Assembly (NCBI RefSeq): GCF_900116345.1
Contig: NZ_FPAH01000008.1
Coordinates: 1-64,000 of the forward strand
Direction of reading: 5' to 3'
From: Succinivibrio dextrinosolvens
Lineage (GTDB): Bacteria; Pseudomonadota; Gammaproteobacteria; Enterobacterales; Succinivibrionaceae
DNA: 64,000 nt
The notes under the pieces are model-generated. The model saw only the letters and a program-made list of their open reading frames with translations. It was not told the DNA's origin and did not search any database. Every line of letters begins with the position of its first letter. The first letter of the stretch is position 1. Shown here piece after piece: positions 9,287 to 18,604 of the stretch. The position numbers were made by a program, and so were the translations under genes.

Positions 9287-9742
9287 TTAAGCTTTTTTGA
9301 ATTCAAATACAGCATCACATGGCGATATGATTTCCTTGATTCTACAGATAAGCTCTGAAGGTGAACCTGTCTGTCGGAACCAGCAGTTGTAAAGACCGCA
9401 CATAATCACACAGAAATACTGTAGCCATTTATCTTTGTAATCTCTGTCCTCAATTACAGGGAGATCATGATGTTTAATAATAACACGATTGCCTGCATCC
9501 TCAATCTGACAGACTCCAAATCCAAGCTTTGAGAGAATTTCATTAATTTCAAGATGCAAGGCTGATAGCGTGTCAGCAGCCTTTACTGAATGTCTGTTGG
9601 CAAGGTTCACCCCAACCTCAAACAGAAAGTCATTAACCTCTCTGTTGCTGGCATTGATGTTCATCATTTTGATGATCTGCACCAGAATTTCAATATAGCC
9701 ATTTACATCTGTTTTATACGAGGAAGAATAATAACTTTTCAT
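9287..9742 (-). CDS. bcsD: Cellulose synthase subunit BcsD
   Basis: A 151-residue protein matching the BcsD/AcsD family, the periplasmic octamer that helps order glucan chains in class-I cellulose systems. The remembered Komagataeibacter AcsD pattern is followed closely: FLFEVGVNLANR, then ALHLEINEILSKLGFG, then HHDLP, and GLYNCWF near the C-terminus. There is no signal peptide, as in the known family. Its ATG overlaps the bcsC stop codon by one base (TAATG), so translation is coupled. BcsD suggests a crystalline or ribbon-type product rather than purely amorphous cellulose; that last step is inference. Confidence 0.85.
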   Translation of the reverse strand: MKSYYSSSYKTDVNGYIEILVQIIKMMNINASNREVNDFLFEVGVNLANRHSVKAADTLSALHLEINEILSKLGFGVCQIEDAGNRVIIKHHDLPVIEDRDYKDKWLQYFCVIMCGLYNCWFRQTGSPSELICRIKEIISPCDAVFEFKKA

Positions 9743-12700
9743 TACATGCCTCCAAGAACAGACTTGATGTACAGCATTTCAGTCATTTCCTTGTACTCGC
9801 CGAAGGTATTGTAGCCAATCTTGCCTCCAATTAGGAGATCGTCAAGCAGATAGTAGTCAAGAGTAATCTTAGCTGAACCTCCAATACCGCTTTTATCCTT
9901 GGCTGGATATATAGCGGATTGGATAAAGCCGTAATTGGCAAGAAATTCTGCTGCATCTTGATAATCTGCATTTGTAGGATAATAAGGAGATTCATCTTCA
10001 TGATAATTCTGATATCCTAAAGATATATTAGCGTTCAGCTCTAGATTCTCGGTTTTCTTTTTGTAGTTGACAGGAATTGATGCTACAAAGTATTTCTGTG
10101 GACTGAAATAACCTCCGTGTCCGAAAGTAAAGTAGTTCTCATTGTACTTATATTCCTCGTAGTTCAGGTCGAAACCTACAGTTAGATCCTGATACATGGT
10201 TGGCTTGAATGGATGTACATAGAGTCCTCCATTCAGACCGACGTTTTTGTTTGAGAGCACGTTCTTACCTTTGTAATTGTAATATGAGCCTCCAAGATAG
10301 CCTCCCAGAAATCCATCATCATAGCCGTATTCAAGTTTTAGTCCGTTTTTAGTGACTCCGCCCCAATAGGTTCCTGAGAGCTCATCCTTGTATCCGTAGT
10401 AGGATAATAGAGAATCCTTAACGGCTGAACGTGAGGCATTGAATCTCAGTTCTCCATTCTGGGTTACCGGGTATTTGAATAGAACTCCTCCCACAAGGGT
10501 CGTTCCATGCTTTCCTACAGGTGTTACACCCAAATTAATCTTGTAGTTGTCATCTGATAATCCAAGATTAAATCCTACCCCTGAAGTTCGGTTGACTTTT
10601 GCGTTAGCCATAACGGTGGTGATATTGGAATACTGATTGACTGCATACAGAACATTTCTTGCTTCTCCTCCCATTGAACGTAAATAGGCGAGCAGATTAT
10701 GACGACCAATTTCAGTGGTAAGATTCATTGAGGCAGCATTAATGCTGTTTAAACCGTAAACAAAAGATGACAAGTTTGAATATTGGTTTGGATTATTTCC
10801 TGCAAGAAGTGCTAACAGTGCTTGATCTGATATATTATTCAATCCGTGATTATTTTTAAAAGTCGATAAAAAAGTTTCTTCTAGGCTTTGTGGTTTTTTT
10901 ACAGTTTCTGGAGAAGCTTTCCATGCAGCATACTGTGCATTATAAGCATTTAATGCAGCCTCGTAATCTGCCTTAAAGGTCGTCTGAATTGCATTGACTC
11001 TTTGTACTAAATTCTGCAGGCCAATATTCAGAGCATTGGTTCCCCATTTTTCCGAGGACTGGATTGACACATCTCCTGCGTACATAGAGTCAGGAGTTAC
11101 GTTCATTTCAAGCTTAGCTCCGTCAAATACAGGCGTAGACAAAGTTACAGGAACAGCCATATAATTGACTTTGCTAAGTCCTTCTTCACCATCCTTCTGA
11201 TTTGCTTCTACTCCAATCTTGACTGTAGTTGCAAGCTTGTCCTGCAGATCTCTAATCATGAAGTTTACTTCATTTAATGCATCCACTCTATCCTTTGGCT
11301 TCATATTCACACCTGATGAATAAGCGGAATTGCTATTCACGGTCCAAGGCAGTACCACCTGATCAGGCTTATTTGTGGCCGATAGAGAAGCCTTTCGGTT
11401 AGAGAATGGGTTACCTGGCTGATGAACAATAGTGTTAGCCGGTGCTGTCATAGAGGTTGATAGATGAGAGTCTGGAAGAATCTCATAACGTCCGTCTAAA
11501 AGAGTACGAGCTCGCTTTAACTTGGCCAGTGCTCCTTCGTAATTCTTGTTCTTGTTATCTACTTTAGCCATCAGTGTCAGAGTCTGAGGATCATCACTTG
11601 GTGCCAGTCTCTGGGCAAGCTGAGTTGCAGTTTCGTATTCCTTGTTTGACATGGCAGCATTGATGGCTCCTTTAAGGGCATCCTGAGAGTTTGGCTCGGT
11701 TCTTAAAACATTTTCATAGATAGTATATGCCTCATCATACATGCCGTTATCCTGATACAGACGGGCCATAGCCATATTAAGGGCTGGGCTGTCAGGATTT
11801 GCTTGAATCAGAGGATACAGAGTGTCATAAGCATCGGCATTACGTTTAAGTTCACGTAGTGCATCTGCCTTGCGGATAGAGTCTCCAACGCTCAGATCAT
11901 CAATTGCCTTGGCACTTGAATTTGCAAGTATGGACATATTGTTCGTGATCTCTCTGGCCTTATCATAATTACCTGTTTCTGTATAAACGGTAACGATATC
12001 TGCGTACTCATCAATACCAGCTGTAGGATCTGCTGATCTTAACATTGCCTGATTTGCAAGATCTAAAGCTCTATCCTTCTGACCGCACTTTAAGTACAGA
12101 TAGGCAAGATGACCTAACTGACTGGTCTTCAAGGTTGCTGGGGAGATATTCATGGACTGAAGTGTATTCAGGGCTGCATGAGGATTTCCCTGATGCAGAT
12201 AAAGCTCAACCTCTGAGAAGGTTCTGTTTCTTAGAATCTCTTCTTTTAAGGCCTTTGCCTTATGATTTGTCATACCTGACCTTGAGATAGCATTTAAAGC
12301 CATTGCATACTGCTTCTGTTCATTTAAAAGCATTGCCGCTGCATATAAATCCTCATTGCTTGCGCCATTACGGGTCAGATACTGAATATGAGAATTTGAG
12401 CCGGCACTGTAGCCCTGTTTTGACAGGTATTTAGCAAGATCATAGTGCAGCCATGTTGAATTTGGATACTTGTTGACTCCTGCATTCAAGACATCAACCG
12501 CTCCTTCAATATTACCGCCAAGAGCCAGATTTTCTGCATTGCGTCTGATGCCTGGAATTGGATCAACATATGCTTTAACTGTTGTGGCCTTTATAATCTT
12601 GTCTCGTAATAACAGGGGAGCATTGTCTAAAATCTCTTTGGCCTTAGTCTGATTTCCGGCACTACGGTACAGGTAGTACAGTGTCTCGATTGCTCCTTCA

Positions 12701-13956
12701 TTGGTTGAATCCTGTGCCAGAATATCATTTAAGGCTTTTTCTGCAGCAGAAAGATTCTTCTGCTTCATATTTACATTTGCCTTGATAAATAGGGCATCCT
12801 TGTCATTTGGAGTAGATGCCAGAACCTCATCGATAATGGCGTTGGCCTGAGCATAGTTGTTTAATGACAGATTGAAGTTTGCTTTTGCCATGAGTGCATC
12901 ATGACCTAATTTACCTGCCTTGCTGCCTCCCTGCTCAGATGCTCGCTGCAGGTAATCAGCTGCTTTTGAGTAATCCTTATCCTCAAGATAGATATAGCCT
13001 AATGCTTCTAAAGCATTCTGATTATTTGGATTATGGGCAAGGATCTTCTCAAACTCTTCAATTGAGCCTTTTTTATCAGAAGCTCTCTTTGAATATGCCT
13101 TTTCGGTCAGGCTGCCGACAATAGTATCCTCGTAATGTTTGATTACATCAGTGTTGCTGCCGTGTCTTGCAGCATAGCGTTTGTACAGCTCTTCATCTGC
13201 AGTGGTTGGAGTCAGCCATAACAGAGCCTGATGTAGGGCCTTGTCTGCATCCTGTGAACGGTTGGAGTAGAATTCCAGAAGCTCAATACCCTTACGCAGT
13301 GTTGCCTTACGGTAGGTTAAAATTTTACCGTAGGTTATCTGGGCGTTGACATCATTTGGATTGTTTTTGATGTAGGATACAAGATCATTTACAGCTCTGT
13401 CGTAATAAACCTTATCTCCAGCCATGGTCAGATAGTATTCTGATACCAGTGAGCTAGGAGGCACATTACCAGAGAACATCTTGCGATATTCTGCAATTGC
13501 TGCGGAAATGTTTCCGCTCTGACTTAATGATCTTGCATGATTCAGCTGATCTGTTGAGAGATTTGCCATATTCTGTAAACGATTCAGCTGCTCAAGATAC
13601 GGGCTGTTTGGATTTGCCTTGGCAAGGCGGTCTTTATAGGTCTTAGCTGTTCTGGACTGGTTGATTTCTGATGCCCACAAAGCCATGTAGTACAGGGCTT
13701 CCTCGTTATTAGGATCGGTTAGAAGGATCCTGTTTAGGGCCTGTGATGCTTTCTGATGCTGGAATTTGTCATGCCAGAACTTTGCCTGATTAAAGAGGCT
13801 GTCCTTTAGATTTCCTGAGTTGTCAGGGCTCTGAGCATAATTTGAATTTGCTCCTGTTCCCGTAGAAGAACCGTCATTTGCTGCATAGGCTGCTGGGATC
13901 AGTATTTGAGCTAGCACAAGTGCTAATATGCTTTTGTTGAAATGATTTTTTTTCAT
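9742..13956 (-). CDS. bcsC: Cellulose secretion outer-membrane protein BcsC
   Basis: A 1404-residue protein that carries glucan across the periplasm and outer membrane. A signal peptide (LALVLAQILIPAAYA) ends near residue 25. Residues about 35-800 are repeated TPR units (for example QNALEALGYIYLEDKDYSKA and NMAMARLYQDNGMYDEA). Residues about 1050-1404 have the alternating, aromatic-rich pattern of the BcsC C-terminal beta-barrel (GVGFNLGLSDDNYKINLG, GGYFSPQKYF). The length exceeds E. coli BcsC (about 1157), mainly through extra TPRs and a linker. It follows bcsB by 18 bases and overlaps bcsD by one base. Confidence 0.94.
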   Translation of the reverse strand: MKKNHFNKSILALVLAQILIPAAYAANDGSSTGTGANSNYAQSPDNSGNLKDSLFNQAKFWHDKFQHQKASQALNRILLTDPNNEEALYYMALWASEINQSRTAKTYKDRLAKANPNSPYLEQLNRLQNMANLSTDQLNHARSLSQSGNISAAIAEYRKMFSGNVPPSSLVSEYYLTMAGDKVYYDRAVNDLVSYIKNNPNDVNAQITYGKILTYRKATLRKGIELLEFYSNRSQDADKALHQALLWLTPTTADEELYKRYAARHGSNTDVIKHYEDTIVGSLTEKAYSKRASDKKGSIEEFEKILAHNPNNQNALEALGYIYLEDKDYSKAADYLQRASEQGGSKAGKLGHDALMAKANFNLSLNNYAQANAIIDEVLASTPNDKDALFIKANVNMKQKNLSAAEKALNDILAQDSTNEGAIETLYYLYRSAGNQTKAKEILDNAPLLLRDKIIKATTVKAYVDPIPGIRRNAENLALGGNIEGAVDVLNAGVNKYPNSTWLHYDLAKYLSKQGYSAGSNSHIQYLTRNGASNEDLYAAAMLLNEQKQYAMALNAISRSGMTNHKAKALKEEILRNRTFSEVELYLHQGNPHAALNTLQSMNISPATLKTSQLGHLAYLYLKCGQKDRALDLANQAMLRSADPTAGIDEYADIVTVYTETGNYDKAREITNNMSILANSSAKAIDDLSVGDSIRKADALRELKRNADAYDTLYPLIQANPDSPALNMAMARLYQDNGMYDEAYTIYENVLRTEPNSQDALKGAINAAMSNKEYETATQLAQRLAPSDDPQTLTLMAKVDNKNKNYEGALAKLKRARTLLDGRYEILPDSHLSTSMTAPANTIVHQPGNPFSNRKASLSATNKPDQVVLPWTVNSNSAYSSGVNMKPKDRVDALNEVNFMIRDLQDKLATTVKIGVEANQKDGEEGLSKVNYMAVPVTLSTPVFDGAKLEMNVTPDSMYAGDVSIQSSEKWGTNALNIGLQNLVQRVNAIQTTFKADYEAALNAYNAQYAAWKASPETVKKPQSLEETFLSTFKNNHGLNNISDQALLALLAGNNPNQYSNLSSFVYGLNSINAASMNLTTEIGRHNLLAYLRSMGGEARNVLYAVNQYSNITTVMANAKVNRTSGVGFNLGLSDDNYKINLGVTPVGKHGTTLVGGVLFKYPVTQNGELRFNASRSAVKDSLLSYYGYKDELSGTYWGGVTKNGLKLEYGYDDGFLGGYLGGSYYNYKGKNVLSNKNVGLNGGLYVHPFKPTMYQDLTVGFDLNYEEYKYNENYFTFGHGGYFSPQKYFVASIPVNYKKKTENLELNANISLGYQNYHEDESPYYPTNADYQDAAEFLANYGFIQSAIYPAKDKSGIGGSAKITLDYYLLDDLLIGGKIGYNTFGEYKEMTEMLYIKSVLGGM

Positions 13957-13974
13957 AATCTTAATCTTAATCCC

Positions 13975-16371
13975 TTAATCCTCTTTCATGAATCCGCCTT
14001 CTTCGAGACGTCTTACCGAACGTCTCTGCAGAATCTTAGAAATAATCAGTGATAACATCATAACTATGAATACAGAGAATATAGCCAGCCACAGAATATG
14101 TTCACCGGCAAAATGCATGATCTTAAAGAGAGTGGATACATCTCCTGAATAGATAAAATCACCAACGGTATATTTAACTACTCGGTTGTCTCCGGAGATA
14201 ACAGTAAGATCTCCGCCAACTTCGCGATTGATCTGTGGATTGTCCAGATCGTTTGAAAGCTTTGCAATTTCCTTGTCATCGGTAGCAGTTACCACCACTG
14301 CGATTCTCTCTGAGTCAAATGGAGAGAGCATACTCAAAAATCCTCTCCATGCCAGGGAGGTTCTTACGTAGCGGTTGGCATCAGCATTCTGATTTCTGAA
14401 ATCACCCGAGAACAGTCTTTCTAGACCTCGCATGATTCCGCCTCTGAAATTGAGGAAACCGTAGTCATAGATGTTCAGCTCAAAGCCGTTGAAGGTGAAT
14501 GCTGAATTTCTAAAGAGTACAGACAGAAAATCCTTGTTAATCAGAGTGGAAACAATCAGAATATCTTTTCCGTTAAGCTCTTCCTCATGCTGTCGGATAT
14601 CGTTTAATCCCATGAGTACCATTGGCTTGGAAATCATTGCTCCTGTAGCATCACCACTGCGTGCTGCCATATCAAACAGTGACTTAAGCTCATTCTCTGT
14701 TGGATTCTCTGGCAGAAGTACCGCTGTCTGTGAGTAATCTGCATATTTTGAGAACGGGAATGATGCTCCTACGAAGTAGGACAGATTTGGCATTCTTGCA
14801 TAATGAGAAGAATGTGACAGATCGATATAGCTTGAGGAGTCGATTACGCTCTTGATGTTCTGATTCTGAAAGACTGCACATGGAGCATTGTCATTGAGTC
14901 TTAAATCAAAATACAGATCGATGTCATTCTCACCATATATATATGATGGGTCAAGCTGCACATGGCGGTGAGTCTGTCTTGCATTACCTCCAAAAAGACG
15001 CCATGCGTTCTCTAACAGACCTTTCTTGTTAACAGGGAGTTTATCCAGGAAAATGCCTGATAGGGTAACATTAAGTCCTGAGTTTCTTTCATTCAGTTCC
15101 TTTTCTGCTGGGAACTCATATGATATGTACAGATCAGCCTGACCGTCGTACATCATAAACAGATCTGGTGCAGCTCTGAAAGGCAGATGAATGGAGTTAT
15201 GCCAGAACCCCTTTGTGGTCAGTGACTGTCCCGGTTTTAAAAGTTCTCTCAGGTAGACTTTTCTGTTTGTTGAAATCCACTTTGGAGCATCGTAGGCTAT
15301 ACTCTCAGTAACGGTTCTTGAGTAAACCGGATAGTACGAGACATCTACCAGTTTCTCATTAGGTGAGAAGATTGGATCGCACAGCTGAAGCAGTTCATTT
15401 GAGAATTCCTCATCGGTCTCTGCCACCACATATATTATCTTGTAAGGATAGAAATATGGATTGTTCCTGATGTATACTCCTTTCTTTTCTGGCAGGCTAA
15501 TGCCAGCTATCTTCTCTTTTGGTTTTCCAAAGAATATGGAATGATTGTGAGGAAGTTTGTCATAGGAAACTTTGAACTGAATGCCTCTATATTCTGCTTT
15601 GTCTCCAAAGAAGGAGGAAAGCATCTGAGCAGCCTTAATCTCAGTTGCAGTTGGATTTTTGGAGAAAACATACTCCACTTTTCCCTTGCTGATTTCGTAT
15701 TTGTCGAAAAATGGCAGAGGGAACAAGGTTAGATCAGAGTCAATTTCCATAGTGTTGCCTTCAACAGACAGGAAACTGTTTCCTTCGATGCTTATTTCAT
15801 TGAAACCGGTGTAGTCAATCTGACAGTCTGCTGAAAGACCTTCTTCTAGCTCAAAGGTTAGGCTGTTTTCCTGCGCAAGGTATTCTGAAGGCACGTTGAG
15901 TTCATAGCTTGAAGACTCAACATTTGAGATTACAAATGAGCCCAGCTCCTGATTATTCAGAAAAACTGAGAAGTGAGGACTTTTCTGAGCCATACCATCA
16001 GTAGCTGATATAAAGAGCTCAAGCTTGGACTTGGTTATGATCTTGTCTGTTGGCAGAGTAAAGTTCAGACCACTCTGTTTCTGACCTAAGGTCATAGTAA
16101 TACCCTGAGGGAAACCAAGCTTTTCAAAGGATAGTTCGGCACTGTAGACGACATCCTTTTTTTCCTGTGTACTGATATTTAAATTATCACTGCTTGAAAG
16201 CTCAGTGAAGTAGCTATCATTCTGCTCTAATGGAGTAGAATTCAGAAGTATTTCCTGAAGTGCCTGAGGCAGTTCATTGGTTTTAGCGTTAGGAGCTTTT
16301 TCATCTGCAAATCCATGGGTGGTGAATACTAATGCAGATGTTAATAAAAGTGTTTTTGCAAAATTATTCAT
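13975..16371 (-). CDS. bcsB: Cellulose synthase regulatory subunit BcsB
   Basis: The periplasmic, membrane-anchored partner of BcsA that guides the emerging glucan. The start is placed at MNNFAKTLLL (16371) because this ATG overlaps the bcsA stop codon (ATGAATAA); an upstream in-frame TTG would add six residues but is less likely. A signal peptide (TLLLTSALVFTTHGFA) is followed by the alternating carbohydrate-binding and flavodoxin-like domains of BcsB, and a C-terminal membrane helix (ILWLAIFSVFIVMMLSLII) that packs against BcsA in known structures. At 798 residues it is near the usual length. Overlap with bcsA indicates coupled translation. Confidence 0.94.
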   Translation of the reverse strand: MNNFAKTLLLTSALVFTTHGFADEKAPNAKTNELPQALQEILLNSTPLEQNDSYFTELSSSDNLNISTQEKKDVVYSAELSFEKLGFPQGITMTLGQKQSGLNFTLPTDKIITKSKLELFISATDGMAQKSPHFSVFLNNQELGSFVISNVESSSYELNVPSEYLAQENSLTFELEEGLSADCQIDYTGFNEISIEGNSFLSVEGNTMEIDSDLTLFPLPFFDKYEISKGKVEYVFSKNPTATEIKAAQMLSSFFGDKAEYRGIQFKVSYDKLPHNHSIFFGKPKEKIAGISLPEKKGVYIRNNPYFYPYKIIYVVAETDEEFSNELLQLCDPIFSPNEKLVDVSYYPVYSRTVTESIAYDAPKWISTNRKVYLRELLKPGQSLTTKGFWHNSIHLPFRAAPDLFMMYDGQADLYISYEFPAEKELNERNSGLNVTLSGIFLDKLPVNKKGLLENAWRLFGGNARQTHRHVQLDPSYIYGENDIDLYFDLRLNDNAPCAVFQNQNIKSVIDSSSYIDLSHSSHYARMPNLSYFVGASFPFSKYADYSQTAVLLPENPTENELKSLFDMAARSGDATGAMISKPMVLMGLNDIRQHEEELNGKDILIVSTLINKDFLSVLFRNSAFTFNGFELNIYDYGFLNFRGGIMRGLERLFSGDFRNQNADANRYVRTSLAWRGFLSMLSPFDSERIAVVVTATDDKEIAKLSNDLDNPQINREVGGDLTVISGDNRVVKYTVGDFIYSGDVSTLFKIMHFAGEHILWLAIFSVFIVMMLSLIISKILQRRSVRRLEEGGFMKED

Positions 16372-18475
16372 TGTGTTCCACCACTGCAATATGGATGTTG
16401 TCCTGATGGCGTTTTCCGGTTAGGGAATCTTTAATACAGCCTAAAATCGTGATAAATGATCTGAATGGATTATCCTGTTTATATTCAGGTCTTACCCAGG
16501 TATCTGCACGTGCGAACAGCAATCGTACAAACTCTCGTCTTGAATCGATATCAACGTCTAGGAATCTGATATGGATGAACTCATCCCTTCCCTGTGCAGG
16601 AATGACTCTCTCCACAGGAACACAGAAAGTATGTTTCTCGGTTTTGATTTCAATATGTGATATAGGATCTTCATCAAGATTCAGTTCACCGTTTTCAAAG
16701 TTGTCAACACGACAACCTGTCATGGACAGATCTCTCATTAAAGTACGGGAACAGTGTCCGCTTTCCTGATAGATATTAACTGGCGTTTCAACGTACAGAC
16801 GGACTGTTTTTCTCTTATTGGCGGTTTCCCTTGCAACACAGATTGCAGCAGTCAGCAGTACAAGATTGAACACGGTCCAGGCGATATTCAGAATTGTTGG
16901 CTCAAGCTGAGCATCAAAGTAATTTGGAATGAACAGCTTTAAGCTACCGATTACAATTGATAGGAAAAGTATTCCCCATGCGATCAGATGTGGTCTTACT
17001 GACAGCGCATCAAAGTAGGACTTATCTACGGTATCACCTTTATCGGTCACATTAAATGAGCCGTGATGAGGTGAGAACAGAGTTACCACTGTAGGCAACA
17101 CCAGGTGGAAGGATAGGACCAGATCATAAATTGGCCCCCAGAAACTGTATCTGTATTTTCCGTAAAGTCTTGAGGCTGCAAATATAGATAGAATCAGATG
17201 CGGTATAGCATATGATAGCAGCAGTTCTACCGAGCCATGAACAATTGACACACCAAAGAGCAGATAGAGTACCGGAGTGAACAGGAAAATCAGTACCGGT
17301 ATTGCAAAGAAGAAATACATGGTGGCAGATAGATAACAGAGTCTTTGTGCCAGAGTAAGTCCTCTTCCCAGTAATGGATTGTCAAGACGGAAGATCTGGA
17401 CCATTCCACGGGCCCAGCGGTTACGCTGCTGCAGATGCAGAACCAGACGCTCTGTTGCAAGGCCTCCTGCCAGAATATGATCAAGATAGGCTGTTTTCCA
17501 GCCCTTACGCTGCAGTCTTAAAGCGGTGTGGGCATCCTCGGTAACTGTTTCTACCGCAAAGCCTCCGATTTCATCCAGAGCCTTACGTCTGATTACTGCA
17601 CATGAGCCACAGAAGAAGGTTGCATTCCAGTTGTCATTGCCTCTCTGAATCGGACCATAGAACAGGTCGTTTTCAGCAGGAATATCTCTGCCTAAATACA
17701 GATTTCTCTGAATTGGGTCAGGAGAGTAGAAATGGTGAGGAGTCTGTACCAATGAAAGCTTAGGATCCTTTAAGAAGGCTCCTACTGTTGACTGCAGGAA
17801 GATCTTGGTGGCGATATGGTCACAGTCGAAAATTGCAATCAGCTCTCCGTCTGTCAGTTTCATTGCATGATTAAGGTTACCTGCCTTAGCATGGTCGTTT
17901 TGGGTTCTGGTGATGTAGCCTACATTGGCCTCGGTGGCAAAGGAGGCGAACTCTTTTCTCTTGCCGTCATCGAGGATATAAATCTTCATCTTATCTCTTG
18001 GATACTCCATGCACTGAGCAGCAAGTACGGTATCCTTTACCACATCCAAAGACTCGTTATAGGTTGGAATATACACGTCCACGGTAGGCCATGAAGAGGT
18101 ATCCTTTGGTAGAGGCACAATCTTTCTTTTAAGAGCCCATGACAGCTGGAAAAAACTTAAAAGCAGAACGATGTAAATATATATTTCAGCTAAAAGCAGC
18201 AGATATCCGAAGATCATGTCAATCCAGGATGGAAAATCCAGAGTCTGGGTAACTCTAAAGAACATGTATCTTGTTGATGAGATAACTGCAACCAGCAGAA
18301 TTCCTAAAGATACGAAATGCTTTTTAGACATGAAATGAGCCACAAAACAGGTGGTAACCATGGTTATACCATAGATAAACTGATTGTGGGTACTCATTGG
18401 AGCAACTACCATCAGGATTAGAATCGGCAGTGCGACAAAGATTAAAAACAGAGATATGAGTAAATGGTTTTTCAT
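16364..18475 (-). CDS. bcsA: Cellulose synthase catalytic subunit BcsA
   Basis: An inner-membrane family-2 glycosyltransferase that polymerises UDP-glucose and extrudes cellulose. Several membrane helices lie at residues 5-110. The GT core shows VYIPTYNE (134-141), ILDDGKR with Asp169/170, FDCDH (DxD at 217-219), VTED (311-314) and QRNRW (350-354, the QxxRW motif). More membrane helices follow, then a PilZ domain with RKTVR (555-559, RxxxR) and DLSMTG (582-587, DxSxxG), so it should be activated by c-di-GMP. At 703 residues it is shorter than E. coli BcsA (872), lacking its N-terminal extension. The 18 bases upstream lead into the truncated remnant described at 18494. Confidence 0.96.
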   Translation of the reverse strand: MKNHLLISLFLIFVALPILILMVVAPMSTHNQFIYGITMVTTCFVAHFMSKKHFVSLGILLVAVISSTRYMFFRVTQTLDFPSWIDMIFGYLLLLAEIYIYIVLLLSFFQLSWALKRKIVPLPKDTSSWPTVDVYIPTYNESLDVVKDTVLAAQCMEYPRDKMKIYILDDGKRKEFASFATEANVGYITRTQNDHAKAGNLNHAMKLTDGELIAIFDCDHIATKIFLQSTVGAFLKDPKLSLVQTPHHFYSPDPIQRNLYLGRDIPAENDLFYGPIQRGNDNWNATFFCGSCAVIRRKALDEIGGFAVETVTEDAHTALRLQRKGWKTAYLDHILAGGLATERLVLHLQQRNRWARGMVQIFRLDNPLLGRGLTLAQRLCYLSATMYFFFAIPVLIFLFTPVLYLLFGVSIVHGSVELLLSYAIPHLILSIFAASRLYGKYRYSFWGPIYDLVLSFHLVLPTVVTLFSPHHGSFNVTDKGDTVDKSYFDALSVRPHLIAWGILFLSIVIGSLKLFIPNYFDAQLEPTILNIAWTVFNLVLLTAAICVARETANKRKTVRLYVETPVNIYQESGHCSRTLMRDLSMTGCRVDNFENGELNLDEDPISHIEIKTEKHTFCVPVERVIPAQGRDEFIHIRFLDVDIDSRREFVRLLFARADTWVRPEYKQDNPFRSFITILGCIKDSLTGKRHQDNIHIAVVEHNE

Positions 18476-18493
18476 GGGATTCTCTATCGAACT

Positions 18494-18604
18494 TTAATTC
18501 TTATCCTTTCTTAAAGGATTGATAATCATAGTGCCCTTGTTGACTACAAAGCCAAGTCTCTGGGCTACCTTTTTTGCGATAATTTCAATATCGAAGGCTG
18601 CAGC
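18494..18604 (-). pseudogene. C-terminal remnant of gene upstream of bcsA
   Basis: On the minus strand about 36 codons (AAFDIEIIAKKVAQRLGF, then VVNKG through NPLRKDKN) run to a TAA at 18494-18496, 18 bases before bcsA, with spacing typical of an operon. Upstream the frame hits stop codons at once (TGA TAA), and from 18605 on the opposite strand encodes pelB instead. It therefore looks like the tail of a gene cut off at the breakpoint. The ending is vaguely like the last helix of a BcsQ/ParA-type ATPase, which would fit a bcs operon, but I cannot confirm that. Confidence 0.55.
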